Shown piece after piece: positions 1-10,380 of a stretch of DNA of 20,000 nucleotides; within the stretch, counting starts at the first letter, position 1, and each line of letters opens with the position of its first letter. Source of the stretch: Prorocentrum cordatum (taxonomy: Eukaryota; Sar; Dinophyceae; Prorocentrales; Prorocentraceae); contig CAUYUJ010016899.1 in assembly GCA_963575745.1 (NCBI GenBank), positions 164,175 to 184,174 of the forward strand, read 5' to 3'. A program made the translations under genes and the position numbers. The notes below the pieces were generated by a model. It searched no databases and was not told the DNA's origin. It was given only the letters and a program-made list of their open reading frames with translations.

Positions 1-6
1 GGCAAG

Positions 7-1213
7 TTGGCGGACAGGCCAACCCCTACAGAAGACACGCAGTCAGGTCATCGGGCTGCACTGCCACTGCCTGGAAACGGTTCTACTGGAAACTGCATGC
101 TAGCCCCGCGGGACACATGCCCGCCGCCGCCACTGCCCGACACTACTGCCCTCCATCTCAGCACCTTGACGCGAGCAGAGCTGGTGGACCTCGTCGACTA
201 CGTCACGTGTCAGCTTTGTGCCAGGAACCTGGGCAAGGACAGCGACAGCACAGCGCCAATTGCCGTGGCAAAGCACCTACTGCCGAACTTTCTCGCGACC
301 TTGTGGAAAGATGGCGTGGTGCTCGACGCAGGACACCTGGACCTGGACTTCCCTGGAATTGGGAGGATCCTTGCGAGCAGCTCGAGTACGCACACGTGGT
401 TGCCTGGGCGATCGGACTGGCATGGAAGCAGCATGACGCTTGGGAACCTACCAGCCAGACCTCCTCAGTGGCGTGGCCAAGGTCCCCATTCGGATGAGCG
501 TCGACTTTCTCTCCGACTTCGTTCGAATGCTCGGGCACGGCCCGATGCAGCTGTGCCCAGTCCAGCAGAGTGGGGCGGCCTGGCCTGTGCACAGCTCGCC
601 GGGCTTCACTTGCGAACCGCGCGCCCCCCTCCCAGCCGTGCCAGCGGAACCATCCAGGGTGCTTTCTGACCTCAAGCAGCTACCGCCTCCAGGCTGCCCA
701 GAGCTCTTGCACCGAGTAATCGCTTCGGTGGCACCGGCTGAGACGATTCGACCCGCCCCGCGACCGAACCGAGACGACAAGGACCTCGCCCATCCCATGA
801 TTGACCACGTTCGACGGCTACACCACGAGATTGATGAGGCATGGCATGAGCTTGTCCTGGGACGGCGCACTGGGGGACCCAGAGGGATGCGCTTCACGAG
901 CGACGGAGGCGAGGTGCTAGACCCGCGTGGAATGCCTCGAGCTCCCAACCACGATCTACGGACGCGCGGTGCCCGCCAGGGGATTTCCGCCAAGCTACCC
1001 CTGGTGCGGCAGACGTGCGGCCCTGGCCGACATCCTTGCCTGTGGAATCGCGACCAAGGGCAGAGACGAGGCTGGAGCTCGGGAAGACGGCCTGCGACCA
1101 GCTTGGGAAGTACTCCTGGGGACCGAAGCGGCGGTCAGGGGCACGGGCCCGCCCCGATGCGATGCGGGCACCTTGGATGCCTTCCTGGCGAGCCAGGACG
1201 TGCGTCGCCCAGG
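7..1213 (+). pseudogene. decayed coding-like segment, unknown family, read over three frames
   Basis: The + strand reads like protein, but the frame changes along the way. Frame 1 is convincing from 7 to about 365 (LSTLTRAELVDLVDYV, then HLLPNFLATLWKDGVVL). Frame 3 looks better near 365-440 (EYAHVVAWAIGLAWKQ). Frame 2 then takes over to about 920 (MSVDFLSDFVRMLGHG; MIDHVRRLHHEIDEAW), and frame 3 again from about 1000 to 1213 (AALADILACGIATKG; GTLDAFLASQDV), running into a GGA microsatellite. Amphipathic helices and mixed polar residues make this unlike the arginine/proline/glycine shadows typical of this GC-rich DNA. I do not recognise the family. It may begin upstream of the window. A decayed gene or retroelement open frame is the likeliest reading; exons joined by unseen introns are possible but less likely, because the blocks abut. 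Confidence 0.3.
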
Positions 1214-1214
1214 C

Positions 1215-1268
1215 GGAGGAGGAGGAGGAGGAGGAGGAGGAGGAGGAGGAGGAGGAGGAGGAGGAGGA
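1215..1268 (+). repeat. (GGA)n microsatellite
   Basis: An almost uninterrupted run of GGA triplets, about 18 units. It is flanked by a short direct repeat: GTCGCCCAGGCG occurs just before it (about 1204) and again at about 1285, and GTCCAACTATCGC occurs at about 1269 and 1308. Local duplication is therefore also visible. Confidence 0.95.
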
Positions 1269-1387
1269 GTCCAACTATCGCAGCGTCGCCCAGGCGCTGC
1301 AACGCGGTCCAACTATCGCTGGCCCGAATGGGGCGCGTTCCAGCCCGGCCCCGGGCTCAGCCGCGGCACTTGTCAGGAGGGGAAAAA

Positions 1388-1500
1388 ACACAGACACAAT
1401 CGTCGATTCCCCAGAACATATGGGAAAATATGGGAAGTGGGGGGAAGACAAAAGCCTAGAAAATATGGGAAAACATGAAACATCCTGTTATTTGTGTGTA
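1388..1500. repeat. AT-richer patch with ATATGGGAA repeats
   Basis: A sudden drop in GC within a GC-rich region. The motif ATATGGGAA(A) occurs three times between about 1418 and 1475. The patch ends in a T/G-rich stretch followed by CCCAG at about 1515-1519, which resembles a 3' splice site, but I cannot show an exon after it. Confidence 0.5.
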
Positions 1501-1531
1501 TTCATATATGTGTGTCCCAGGGCCCCTTTAA

Positions 1532-2490
1532 CTTGGGGCGGCGGCAGTCGACCAAGGCACCGGCGCGGGCCGCGCCGGCAGCCCGGCGGCCCAAGGGACC
1601 GAGGTCCCAAGCCCGCCAGCGGAGGCGCCCAGACGCAGCAGGACGAGCCAGCGACGGGACGCACCGGCCCGGGAAGACGGCGGCCGCGCCCCAGGGGCGC
1701 CCGGGCAGGCGGAGGAGGCTGCGAACCCCGGCCCGGAGCCCGAAGGGGCCCCGGTCAATCGCAGCGGCAGCGCCGCGCCAGACCGGAACGTTGATGCGAA
1801 CAAGCCCGGCGCGCTGCCCCCGTCCTCGCCCGGCGGGCAGCCTGAGGGGCGTGCCCCTGGCTCCGAGGGTGAGGGCACTCCCGGCCGCGGTCGTACCTTT
1901 TCGTACCTTGCGTCGTGGTTGCGCCCCCTGGATCACGCCCGCCGTCTCTGGGCAGCCTCCCCTGTTAACCTGTGGGGCTACGTGTTTGCCTGGGGCGACG
2001 CTGGCGCGCGCGGACTCGCCCGTTGGCGCGTGCAGGCCGACGAGCGAGGGGTCGGCTGCAGCCAGGCCTCGGAAGGGGGGCGGTGTCCGGGCCAGCTGTG
2101 GAGATGCAGAAGGACGAGCACCTGTGCGTTCGCGTCGACGAGCAATGGCTGACAATCTGGGGCAGCCAGAGCGGCGCCCGCCCGGCGCGGGTTGCCCGAG
2201 GAGGTCGACCAATCGGGGGCAGCGGTCCAGTCAGGGCCGCAGGGGCCGCAGCCGTCGAGCCGCCACCCGTCCAGTTCGTCGCGGCCCGCGCCCCGCTTGG
2301 CGAGGCGCCTCAGGAAGCCGCAGCAGGATGGGGGCCTTGGTGCCCAGCTCGGGCTGGGTCCGCATGGGCCAGCGGATGGTCGCAGTGAAGCTCCCGAGGC
2401 TGGGGCAGCCAATGGGGCCGAAGGCGGGGCTGGGGCGCGCGGGGGCGGCGGGAAAGGCCCCGCGGCGGAAGCGGTGGGGCTACGCGCATG
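1532..2490 (+). other. possible decayed coding segment, low complexity
   Basis: Frame 2 is open from about 1532 to 2152 without a clear ATG. It reads as a proline/alanine/glutamate-rich linker (about 1650-1880) followed by a more ordered part (SYLASWLRPLDHARRLW; NLWGYVFAWGD). At a run of six G near 2075-2080 the better reading moves to frame 1 (MQKDEHLCVRVDEQWLTIW), and it returns to frame 2 after about 2190. That is what a gene with slipped homopolymers would look like. GC-rich DNA also yields long meaningless open frames, so this is weak, and I recognise no family. Confidence 0.18.
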
Positions 2491-3349
2491 ATCGCTTGTG
2501 CAAGACGCCCAGGCGCGACATCCTGCGGGCACCGCAGTGGAGAGGAAGGGATGTCACAGTCAGGACCTGGCCTGAAACCATGAACCGCTTGAAAGCTGCC
2601 CGTGGTGCCCTCTTCCTTCGTGGAGGGCTGGAACGGGGCCCGCGACCGGAACGATGGGAAGTGCACCTGAAAGGGGGCGTAGAATCCCGGCGGTTACGAA
2701 GAATTGTTGATGCTTCTCGTATCCCCGGACAGCCACCACCTCTGGGCGGGAGCCACCATCGTGCTCCTGGTACTGTACAAGTGGTTCATCTTTTGACAGT
2801 GCTCATGCTCTCCTACGGGTTGGTCCATGGTGCTCGGCCACGCCTGCTGCCGTTCCCCCGATACTCCGGGTCAGGCAGACAAGGCTTGGACTCCGCGACT
2901 GGGTCGACGTCAGTGTCCGATCGCACCCAGGAGTCCAAGTGAGTGAGGCTTCCTCGGCTCCCCCTCTTCTGCCCGCGCGTCCCCCGCCGCCTGCTCTTGC
3001 TCTCTCGCCTCCTCGCCGGGTTGACGGTGCGGCCTCACGGGACTGTGCTGCCACAGCGCCCCTTGGCTCTGGCCGGGCTCGCTGGACAGTACGGTTCGAG
3101 CTGGCGCCACTGTGCGACTTCTCCTCCGTCTTCTTCGACCTGGTGTTTGCGTCCCCGCTCCTGGGCCGCACGCATCCTAATGGGGGGCATTTTGCCTCTT
3201 GCATGTGCACCTGTTTCGTCGGCCTATGTGCCGGCGTAACCAATTATAGCGCCCTGTGCCCCAGCCGAGCCCGCCCCGCTTCTTGGACTTTTCCTTGGAG
3301 CCGCCGATCAAAAAATCCCCAGACAGCTTGTGTCCCGGACAGCTTCTGT
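2491..3349. other. no gene recognised
   Basis: Open frames are present on both strands, but none has a conserved motif, a consistent frame or a splice pattern I can defend. A short hydrophobic reading near 2755-2795 is too short to call a membrane segment of a real protein. Confidence 0.4.
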
Positions 3350-3408
3350 CGCCGTCTGCGCTCTTCGTTTGCGGCCGCGACCGAAAAAGTATCCCCACCA
3401 GCCCATCC
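3350..3408 (+). repeat. dispersed repeat R1, copy A
   Basis: About 59 bp with the core GCGGCCGCGAC then GAAAAAGTATCCCCACCAGCC-like sequence. The same block recurs at 11872-11933, 11941-11995 and 12747-12808. All four share an upstream CGCCG-(C/T)-CTGCG-like part and the CCCACCAGC end. Read on the minus strand the copies give related peptides around GWWGYFF, so the element may derive from a coding sequence or simply be a conserved DNA motif. The copies differ by substitutions and small indels. Confidence 0.7.
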
Positions 3409-3429
3409 AGAAACGATGCCTGGGCGAGT

Positions 3430-3965
3430 TGCCTCTCGGCGTCTCCTCGGGTGTCTCTTGGGAGTTTTTTGGGGGCCTCGTGGAGCGTCTCGGGGGCCTC
3501 TTGGCGGTCCCGGAAGGCTCTTGGAGCGTCTTGGGTGCCTCGGGGAGCCTCTTGGGCACCTCTGGGGGCCTCTCGGGCGCCTCTTGGGGCGCTCTTCAGG
3601 CGTTTTTGGGGGCCTTGGGTGCGCTCTTGGGTCCATATTGGACGAAATCGATTGACGAGAAAGGTGGGAGCTCCAATTGCGTTCCCCCTTCGGGGCCCCA
3701 GAAATAGCCTGTTGGGCCTTTATTTGGGGCCCTCTGGGCGCTCTTGGGGTCGTCTGGGGGCTCTTCACGAGAAGGCAACAATCATTGTTTATTTCAAGTT
3801 TTTGCAGGATGTTAGCCTCTTGGCGGGCTCCAGGGGAGGCTCCGTGGCCACTTGGGGCCGTGTCGGAGTGGTCTTGGGGCTTCTTGGGGCATCTTGGGGG
3901 CCGTGTTGAGTCATCTCGTGCTTTCTTGGGCCGTCTTGGATGCCGTCTTGCGCTGTCTAACCCCC
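3430..3965 (+). repeat. degenerate G/T-rich repeat (CTTGGGGGCC-like units)
   Basis: A long stretch built of imperfect units of about 10-20 bases around TCTTGGGGGCCTC, dense at 3430-3640 and 3715-3965. The + strand reads as a repetitive LGASWG-like peptide and the minus strand as PRRPKK-like. Strong strand asymmetry (G and T on +) is visible throughout. The middle part (3640-3715, containing GACGAAATCGATTGACGAG) is not repetitive. Confidence 0.7.
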
Positions 3966-4195
3966 TCGCGGAGCCGTCTTGGGCCATCGTGGATGCTCTG
4001 ACCGCTCTCGGGGCGCCCCATCCAGGTCCAGGGGGAGGCGGGGGAGGGGTCAAGACGCCCTCAGATAGGAAACCGTCTAGCTCGCGCCCACCCGCCCTCC
4101 CAGCGCATAAGTATCACCCGAGCCTCAGCATGTGCAGCGGCTGTCTTTGGATGGGCAGCTACTAAGAACCCAAATCGGGCCCATGTTCGCGACGC

Positions 4196-4400
4196 CGGGG
4201 GCGAGGTGCGCCGCGCGTGTCAGGCGCGCCGCGCTCGCCAGGGACCCCTGGGGCCCGAGTGTGCCAGGCGCGCCTGGTGCGCCAGATGCGCCGCATGTCT
4301 CCGCGCGCGCCAGGTGAGCCGCATGCTCCAGCTCCAGCTGCACCAGGTGCGCCACGTTCGGGGCGCGTGCAGAGTGTGTCACGTGCGCCTGCGCACGTGA
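4196..4400 (+). repeat. degenerate CAGGTGCGCC-type short repeat, block 1
   Basis: At least five variants of a 10-bp core (CAGGCGCGCC twice, CAGATGCGCC, CAGGTGAGCC, CAGGTGCGCC) at irregular spacing. The same core recurs in the block at 5298-5620. The translated shadows (minus strand AHLAR-like repeats) come from this repeat and are not evidence of a protein. Confidence 0.5.
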
Positions 4401-5297
4401 TGGCACGCGTTTGGAAACCTGTCGGCCCCCGCAACCTTTGTCGAAAACCAATGCCAATCATTGTGTCTGGTGGGCCTCTCTGCGCCGCCACCCCCGCCGT
4501 GCGTGTCAAAACTATCTTAAAATGATCGTGGGGTGGCCGCGCGCGATCCAGATTTAGCCGCGCGGTGCATTTTGTGTTGTGTTTTGTCATGGATAGTGGC
4601 CCTGCGCACAGCGAGCGATATGGTGACATCCCCGCCGTCCCTGACAACAAGCCATGCAAAATGGTCGCGGGCCTAGCGAACATGGCTGCGGACTTTGCCC
4701 CAACGAATGGTTTGTTGTTTTTTGAAAAGGATGGTGGGGGGGGGCGCATCGGGTTTATAGCGTATTTTTCGACTTTGAAGGCATAGTGCGTTTCGAATTG
4801 TTTATGATAGGGATAGTGTGGGGGGGTGAGCACGGTTCCTGTCTTGCTGCCGGTCGCCTGGGAGAGGGGGTGTATATCAATAGGGAGCAGTGTTCAACCC
4901 CTCCCAGAACTTTCCCCCGAAGGGGAACGACGAAGGGTGTCGGAAGAGGAGCCTCTCTAGACCACCTGCGCCCAGAGGGCTGGTGGGATTCAACCGCGTT
5001 TCCTTGGGGGACTTGTCCGAAGTTCAGTGCGACATCCGCGCACTCTGCCAACGCCGCAACCTTGAAGTCGACTGGAACGCGGTCTGGTAGCAGCAAAAGA
5101 ACTGCCAGGCCCAGGCAGCCGGAGGGAAAGGCCAAGGAGGCAAGCACCCCAGCGAGGCATCCTGGCCCACTGGGGACCAGCCCCGATCGCGTGGACTGTG
5201 ACGACGCCAGACCTACGACGACGGCCCAGCCACGTTTCCTGGGCCCACGGGGCGTGTCACCGACCCGCTTGGGCTGCGACCGCAGCGGTGTGCCTTC
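4401..5297. other. no gene recognised; one weak coding-like stretch
   Basis: GC is lower at 4430-4900. In frame 3 of the + strand, 4890-5190 reads in a protein-like way (SLGDLSEVQCDIRALC; NLEVDWNAVW), then a TAG at 5088-5090, then QQKNCQAQAAGG in the same frame. That could be a decayed open frame with one stop, but I recognise no family. A run of ten G lies at about 4735-4744. Confidence 0.25.
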
Positions 5298-5620
5298 ACC
5301 CCAGGAGGCGCCGTGCGTCTGTGATCGTGCGTTTCGCTCGGCGCCTCCCACCCTAGGCGGCGTGCCGGACTCCGTCCCCCAGACGCGCCATCCACCCCAG
5401 GTGGTGCGCCCGGCTGCTGCGGTTTGGCCATTTTTTCTGTTCAACCTGTTTGTTCACCGGTCAGGTGCGTTGTCGCGGGCGCGTCGTCCACCCTGCCCTT
5501 CCCTGCCCCTGGCTCGTCATCCATCCCAGGTGAGGCGCCTTCCGCCCGTCCGTTTTCCAGCGTCTTCCACCTGTCCGTGCGCCGGTTGGGTCGCGTGGGT
5601 TCGGCGTCCTGCTCAGGTGC
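5298..5620 (+). repeat. degenerate CAGGTGNNGCGCC-type short repeat, block 2
   Basis: Six variants can be picked out: CCAGGAGGCGCC (about 5301), CTAGGCGGCGTGCC (about 5353), CCAGGTGGTGCGCC (about 5398), TCAGGTGCGTTG (about 5461), CCAGGTGAGGCGCC (about 5526) and TCAGGTGCTGCGCC (about 5613). Several are preceded by CATCCA(C/T)CC. Together with 4196-4400 this suggests one old, drifting minisatellite. Confidence 0.5.
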
Positions 5621-5639
5621 TGCGCCGTGCGCTTGCTGA

Positions 5640-7180
5640 GGCCTATCCCAGCTCGCGGCCACCTGTCCGCATGCTGGCCGCGTGCTCCTGGCTTCATCGC
5701 GTGGCGCGCCAGCCGCCCCTGGCTGTGCGCCCCCTCCCGCCGCCCGACGCTGGGGCGCGGCGGCGCGCGCGCTGCCTCTGGCCGCGCTGGCCCTCGCGCG
5801 TTTGGCGCACGCGCCGCCCCACTGGCCATGGGCCCAGCAGGTTGGCACTTGCCCCTGCCTGGCGCCCCGTGCTGCCCCAATTTGGGCGTCGCCGCCGCTG
5901 CGTCGCCCTCCCTTGCCTCCCGGCTGCCCGCCAGGAGCCTTCACCCCGATTCCGATTTCGCTGGGCGGCACCCTGCTCATGGCTGTGATGCGTGCTCCGG
6001 CCCTGTGTTCGGCCCGCTGTTTCTTTGCCGTCCTTCTCGCCGCCCCTGTTTTTTTTCCGTGGCCTCCGCGCGCCGTTTTGCGGCGGCCGGGCGCCTGGGC
6101 TCTCTTTGGCCGCCCGGCTCTGTTTGGCCTCCTTGCCCCGCCTCTCGCCGCCCCCCCCCCCCCGGCGCCGCAGTTGAGTTTCGCCTCTGCCACGCCGTCG
6201 TGGGCGAACGTACGTGTCTACCGTGGCGTTATCGGCGGTGCCGTTCTTGCGCCTTGCCTCCGCCTGCATTACGGCCCTGCTTCCGCGTGCGCGCGCCCCC
6301 AATATCCAATCGTCGGTGCATCGCTCGGAAGAATTGATTTGTCGGCGGCGTTTTCGCGCGCGCGCGCTCCGCGCTTGGGCCCGAGCCGCGCGCTTGCCGC
6401 CGCGTCCACTTCGCGCGGCCCAATCTGGCGTTTGCGCCATGTCAGCGCCTCGCTTGTCCGCCCAGACAGCGCGCGAGATCGCACGCGCGCATTCGTCCTG
6501 GCGAGCTCAAGCATGCGATGATAGCACCCACATTGCAGCCTCCAGCCGCCATGCGCACTTCCTCATGCGATGTGCGCCGTTGTCGTGGCGACGCTGGCTT
6601 CCGATTTAGAGCCGCGCGCAATTCAGCCCTCGCAGACTGAAGCACCGGCGCGAAAACACAACGCAACACCGCATGACCAATGACAAGTCATGCATCCTAT
6701 TCGGGGACCGTTCGGGCGCAGTTCGGGCACCGTAAGTTACTTGGGTCCGTTCGCCCACGAACGCCGCGCGGGCCCAGGGCCGCGCGCCCAGCCCGCCGCA
6801 CGTGGCAGCCGCCACCAGCCCCTTTTCACCACGCCCCCGGCCCGCACTCTGGCGGCCTGCCGCTCCTGCAGCTCCCTGCTTGCTGGGCGCCGCCCTGCAG
6901 TGCTGCAGCTTGCTCCTCTCCTGGGTGCGCCCGCGACGCCGCCCTGCGCTCGCTGCCAGGGGCTGCCCTGCGGCCTGGCCGCCCCGCGCGCCCCCCCGCG
7001 GCCTCGCCGCGTGAGTGCGCGTTTTTGTCCCGCCTCCTGTCCCGGTGGTTGGCTCTCGTGTTCTCCCCTCTTTGCACGCGGGACAATTCGCAAGGTCGTA
7101 ACCCGGGTTGCCTTGACGCGCGCGCGCGGGCTGCCTGTGCCGCGCTGTGACGCAGAAGAGTTTATGACAACGTCGGATGT
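5640..7180. other. very GC-rich stretch, no gene recognised
   Basis: Long open frames exist on both strands, but they are arginine/proline/alanine-rich, overlap each other and lack motifs. This is what such base composition gives by chance. A run of about ten C sits near 6150-6161, and CGCGCG-rich segments near 6350-6380. Confidence 0.5.
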
Positions 7181-7186
7181 CAAGGG

Positions 7187-7420
7187 CGGCGTCGGCGGCG
7201 TCGGCGGCCACGGCCATGGCGGCGACGACCACTGCGGCGGCAGCGGTGAAGTCGGATTCGTCGCGGGTGTGGTCCACGCCCCCCCGTGGACGACGAGGTC
7301 GTCGCTAGCGCCGCTGTCGGCATCGTTGCAGCTGTCGCCACCGTCGCCGTCGTTTGCGCCCACGCCGTCTCTACAATCGTGGCCTTCCGCGGCCGCCGTG
7401 CGTGGTCTGTTGGATGGGTG
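7187..7420. repeat. GGCGTC / GTC triplet-rich tract
   Basis: Imperfect triplet repeats (GGCGTC, GGCGGC, GTCGCC) with a clear three-base rhythm on both strands. The repetitive frames it creates are low complexity. Confidence 0.45.
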
Positions 7421-7448
7421 ACTGGCATGCTTCCCCTGCGTCTTCGTT

Positions 7449-7700
7449 TTGCATCTCCCCCCTCAGTTGTTTCTCTCCTCCTTCCTCCCCTCCTTCCCCA
7501 CCCTTTCCCGTCCCTCTCATTATCCCCACCTCCCTCTCCCCTTTGCCCGTTCCCTCTCTTTCATGTCTCTCCCAGCTGCCCAATCCTTTCATTCTGTACC
7601 TGCATCTCCTGCCTCTCCCGTCCATTCCTTTTGTGGTCCCTCCCCTCTTCCGCATCCCGCGTTCTCTTCCGCCCGACCTTTCTCTCTCATTGTCGCTCTG
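7449..7700 (+). repeat. pyrimidine-rich (C/T) tract
   Basis: About 250 bp almost purely C and T on the + strand (CTCCTCCTTCCTCCCC-like), broken by occasional purines. This is one of the strongest strand asymmetries in the window. There is no gene in it. Confidence 0.75.
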
Positions 7701-8040
7701 TGCAGGTCACAAACGCATTATTAAGAGTGATTGTGGCTCAAACTCGTTTGTTTTTTGTTCAGGATGTTTTTTTCATTTGGGCGACGGTGCGCCGTAGGGA
7801 AAAGCACCTGTGAGGCCGGCCTGACTGGGCAGATGCCGGGCTTGTGGAGGGCCCGGGGGCGCGTGGCTGGCACTCCCCGGGCGCTCGAGTTGAACGTCGC
7901 CCTTGGCCCAGAATCGGCCGTTACCGAACGATCTGCGAGCTATCGGGAAGCCGCCGTCGCTCCATGGCGAGCGACCCATGCGGCGTTGGAGATCAGCGGC
8001 GTCGGAGCCTGTCGCATCTCTCAGGAGCAAAGCCGAGATG

Positions 8041-8215
8041 CCCCAGACATCCGGTGCTCGGATTTTTCGACGCGTGGACCGTGGGCGAAATACGTTTTTT
8101 TTGTCCCGAGCCATTTTTTGACGGTTCAGAGGCCCGCTGAATGCCCCCAGAGGCTGAGAATATGTCCAAGATTGGCCGCTCTAATTTTGTTGGAGCCTCG
8201 GATCTCTGGGAGGGC
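8041..8215 (+). repeat. dispersed repeat R2, copy A
   Basis: Begins CCCCAGACATCCGG and contains GATTTTTCGACGCGTGG, then a T run with GTCCCGAGCC, TTTTTTGACGG, a GGCCC..CCCC part, and ends TAATTTTGTTGGAGCCTCGG. The same order of blocks is found at 11579-11757 (+) and in reverse complement at 10081-10263 and 17019-17190. The copies are clearly related but diverged, with small indels. Confidence 0.7.
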
Positions 8216-8300
8216 CTTCGGAGGGTCCTCGAAGGACTCGGAGAGCCCTCGGAAGGCCTCCGCGAGAGCCTCGGATCACTGGGCACAGGCCTCGAGAGAG
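8208..8300 (+). repeat. GAGGGCCTTCGGAGG-like repeat with internal hairpin
   Basis: Repeated GAGGGCCTTCGGAGG / CTCGGAAGGCCTCCG units around a small perfect hairpin (GTCCT-CGA-AGGAC, 8225-8237). A matching block (GAGGGCCTTTGGAGGGCCTGCGAAGGACTCGGA in pieces) lies directly before R2 copy B at about 11547-11579. Here it lies directly after R2 copy A, so it may be part of a permuted or tandem R2 unit. Confidence 0.45.
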
Positions 8301-8526
8301 CGCACTGCGCGAGCGTGCGTGGTATAAGGGCCGCCTAGCGAACTTAGTTGGGGTCCCGTATCCCTGTGCTTGGCTGGGCGCGGACGTCTTGCTTGGGATG
8401 CCAAATCTTCCTGGGCAACTTTACCGGGGGATCATGTCCAAGGTTAGGGGGTCATGCCCAAGGTCGGGGGGGAATCGGTTCGAGGGAGTGCTCGAAGTTA
8501 GAGGTTTTAGCGAGTTTTCGTGGGCT

Positions 8527-8655
8527 CTCGGGGTTCTTTCAGCCTCGGCATGTCCTCTAGCAGCTGCGCCTCGCCGAGGGCGTTCCGTGGCTGCGCAGAT
8601 GGTCCCGAACGGCCACCGGAGGCCCGAGTTATGGTCCGAAAGCCACCAGGGGCAA
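8527..8655 (+). repeat. dispersed repeat R3, copy 1
   Basis: Core AGCAGCTGCGCCTCGCCGAG, preceded by CTCGGGGTTCT and followed by a part with GTCCCGAACGGCC and GGTCCGAAAGCCACCAGGGG. Related copies are at 10285-10355 (+, front half), 10601-10715 (+) and 17449-17590 (minus). The back half of copies 1, 3 and 4 can be aligned by eye (ATGGTCC..CGGAGGCCCGAG..TCCGAAAGCC). Confidence 0.65.
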
Positions 8656-8909
8656 CGTTAGTGGTGGATAGGCTCAGGGGGGAACGCATCGACCCCCAGT
8701 CGCCCATTGATCGTCGATGGATGCACGATAGCCCGCCCCGCTCCGCCGTTGCCAATCCATTGGCGATGGATCACGGATTCGAGCTCGATGTGTCAGGGGC
8801 AGGGGGTCCAGCGCCGACCAAGGGGATCCGTGCGGACCTACGAAAGGCAGTTTTGGTCCCTCCACTATCGTCCCCCGCGTCGTGTCGACGCGGCGGCGAC
8901 CGCGCCGCG

Positions 8910-8929
8910 GGCGTTCAAGGTTGAACGCC
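8910..8929. repeat. perfect 9-bp inverted repeat
   Basis: GGCGTTCAA-GG-TTGAACGCC forms a perfect 9-bp stem with a 2-base centre. It sits at the border between GC-rich DNA and the AT-richer stretch that follows. No function can be read from it. Confidence 0.6.
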
Positions 8930-9640
8930 GCCATTCTCTGTCAATATCTCGGTTCTTCATAAGCGCCCTGGGGGCGTTTTTTGATTTTACCGTTTTGCAC
9001 TCAGGGCTCTTAGCAAGCTAAAGCTGCAAAGCAACGCGACGTGTTTTCAGCGTTTTTAGCTCAGTTTGTTTAGCGTTCTTAGGGCTGTCGCTGTGGATCA
9101 TCATTTCTGGTCGAAGGTCTTCGCTGCGGTCTTCGCTCCTGCTTTTTCGTTTCTGCCGTCGTTCTCTGTCGCAGATGTAAAAAACGCATCAAACAATCAT
9201 CTAACACCAGTCGAACACCGGCCCTAACACCGGCCCGAAACAGGCCTGGAGGCCCAAGAGGGGCAATCGGTCATCGGGCCCAGAGGCCCGACACCCCAGC
9301 CAGCAGCGAGGGCAAGAGAAGAGCAAGAGAAACACACATACTGATTATATATATATATAAATGATTGCACGCCAGGAGAAGACACTGATGACGTCGTAGA
9401 CGGCAATGTTGAACAATGCAACTAATTGGTCTGAACATGCTAGAATGACGTAGCAAACATCGCGAACAACATTATTTGTTTTTTTAGCGTACCCATTTTT
9501 CTGGGTGGGGCCTACAATCGCTAAGCCAATGATTGCCAACACGCCGAGTTGAAAACTGCAAAGGAACGCCCTGGGCATCTAGGAAGATCCATGGTTAATG
9601 TGGGATTGATTTTGCGGCCGAAGCCGCCGACCGTGCCAAT
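8930..9640. other. AT-richer non-coding stretch with a (TA)n run
   Basis: GC drops well below the surroundings. It contains T-rich segments (TTTTTTGATTTTACCGTTTTG near 8978-8998 in pieces) and a TA dinucleotide run at 9345-9359. No credible gene is seen. Confidence 0.6.
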
Positions 9641-10080
9641 GTTGAACGATCCACGTGGTGGCAGAAGCCGTCGCCAGGGCTGTCTTGACACGAACCCTGC
9701 CGTGCTCTTTCTCGCCTCTCCCTGAGGTCCGACGTTGCCGAACATATATGCAACATCACGACACATCTCCACCGGAGCTCTGGGCCCCGCCTGCCTGCGC
9801 CGTTTTCCGAGCTGGATCGATCTGTGCGACTCCCGGGGCCCGACAAGACCAGCTGAACGTGCTCAGCGTGGAGAAGCTGCAGCGCCCGGAGCTCAGGGCT
9901 CTGCGTCAGCCCCGGCCCCGCCAGATCGCCTCCATCGTGGCTAAGTGGCTGAACCCGTCGAGGCGCGCGCCCGCCCGGCGCTGCGCTCACGGGGGCGGGA
10001 TGGGACGTGGCGCCTGGCCTGCCACCTCTCGGCGCCACGGTCCGCCGAGCAGGGCGCCGAGAGGATCTCGTCGAGGGAGC
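9641..10080. other. no gene recognised
   Basis: The + strand at about 9845-9960 gives a helical, charged reading (LNVLSVEKLQRPELRALRQ) and the minus strand a long open frame of about 310 codons ending near 9595. The minus frame passes straight through repeats R2 and R3, so I treat it as composition-driven. I cannot name either. Confidence 0.3.
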
Positions 10081-10263
10081 CCAGATTTCCGAGGCTCCAG
10101 CAGAACTCGGAGTGGCCGGCTCTGGGCTCCTCTCGGTCTCCGGGGGCCCTCGGCGGGCCCCAGAATCGTCAACGTTGTCCAGGATGAAAACAGCCCCAGG
10201 GAAGTTGCCCAGACTTCTGGTGGTCCACGCATCGGTAAGATTGCAGCTGCCAATGTCTGGGGA
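10081..10263 (-). repeat. dispersed repeat R2, copy C
   Basis: The reverse complement begins CCCCAGACATTGGCAGCTG, continues with CGATGCGTGGACC, then AGTCTGGGCAACTTCCC, GGGGCCCGCCGAGGGCCCCC, and ends TGCTGGAGCCTCGG. The block order is the same as in 8041-8215, and the homology extends through the GGAGCCTCGGAAATCTGGG end. Confidence 0.65.
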
Positions 10264-10284
10264 GGCCATCTTGTCGAGGGAGGG

Positions 10285-10355
10285 AGAAAGTCTTCGTCGG
10301 CTCCTGGAGTTTTTCTCGTCTCGGGGTGCTTTCCAGCAGCTGCGCCTTCCTTGAG
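10285..10355 (+). repeat. dispersed repeat R3, copy 2 (front half)
   Basis: GTCGGCTCCTGGAGTTTTTC, then CTCGGGGTGCTTTCCAGCAG and CTGCGCC match the front of the minus-strand copy at 17449-17590 (GTCGGGTTCCTGGAGGCTTTC, in pieces). After CTGCGCC the similarity stops and unrelated sequence follows. Confidence 0.55.
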
Positions 10356-10380
10356 ATCCGTGCGTTCCGATTTTTTTCGC

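Noticed and set aside
1494-2942. 482-codon open frame on the + strand, frame 3
   Set aside because: Low-complexity arginine/proline/glycine composition; the neighbouring frame 2 reads better over part of it. No domain visible.
4786-5988. 400-codon open frame on the + strand
   Set aside because: Proline/arginine/serine-rich, passes through the CAGGTG repeat field, overlaps long open frames on the other strand and has no motif. Expected from GC-rich DNA.
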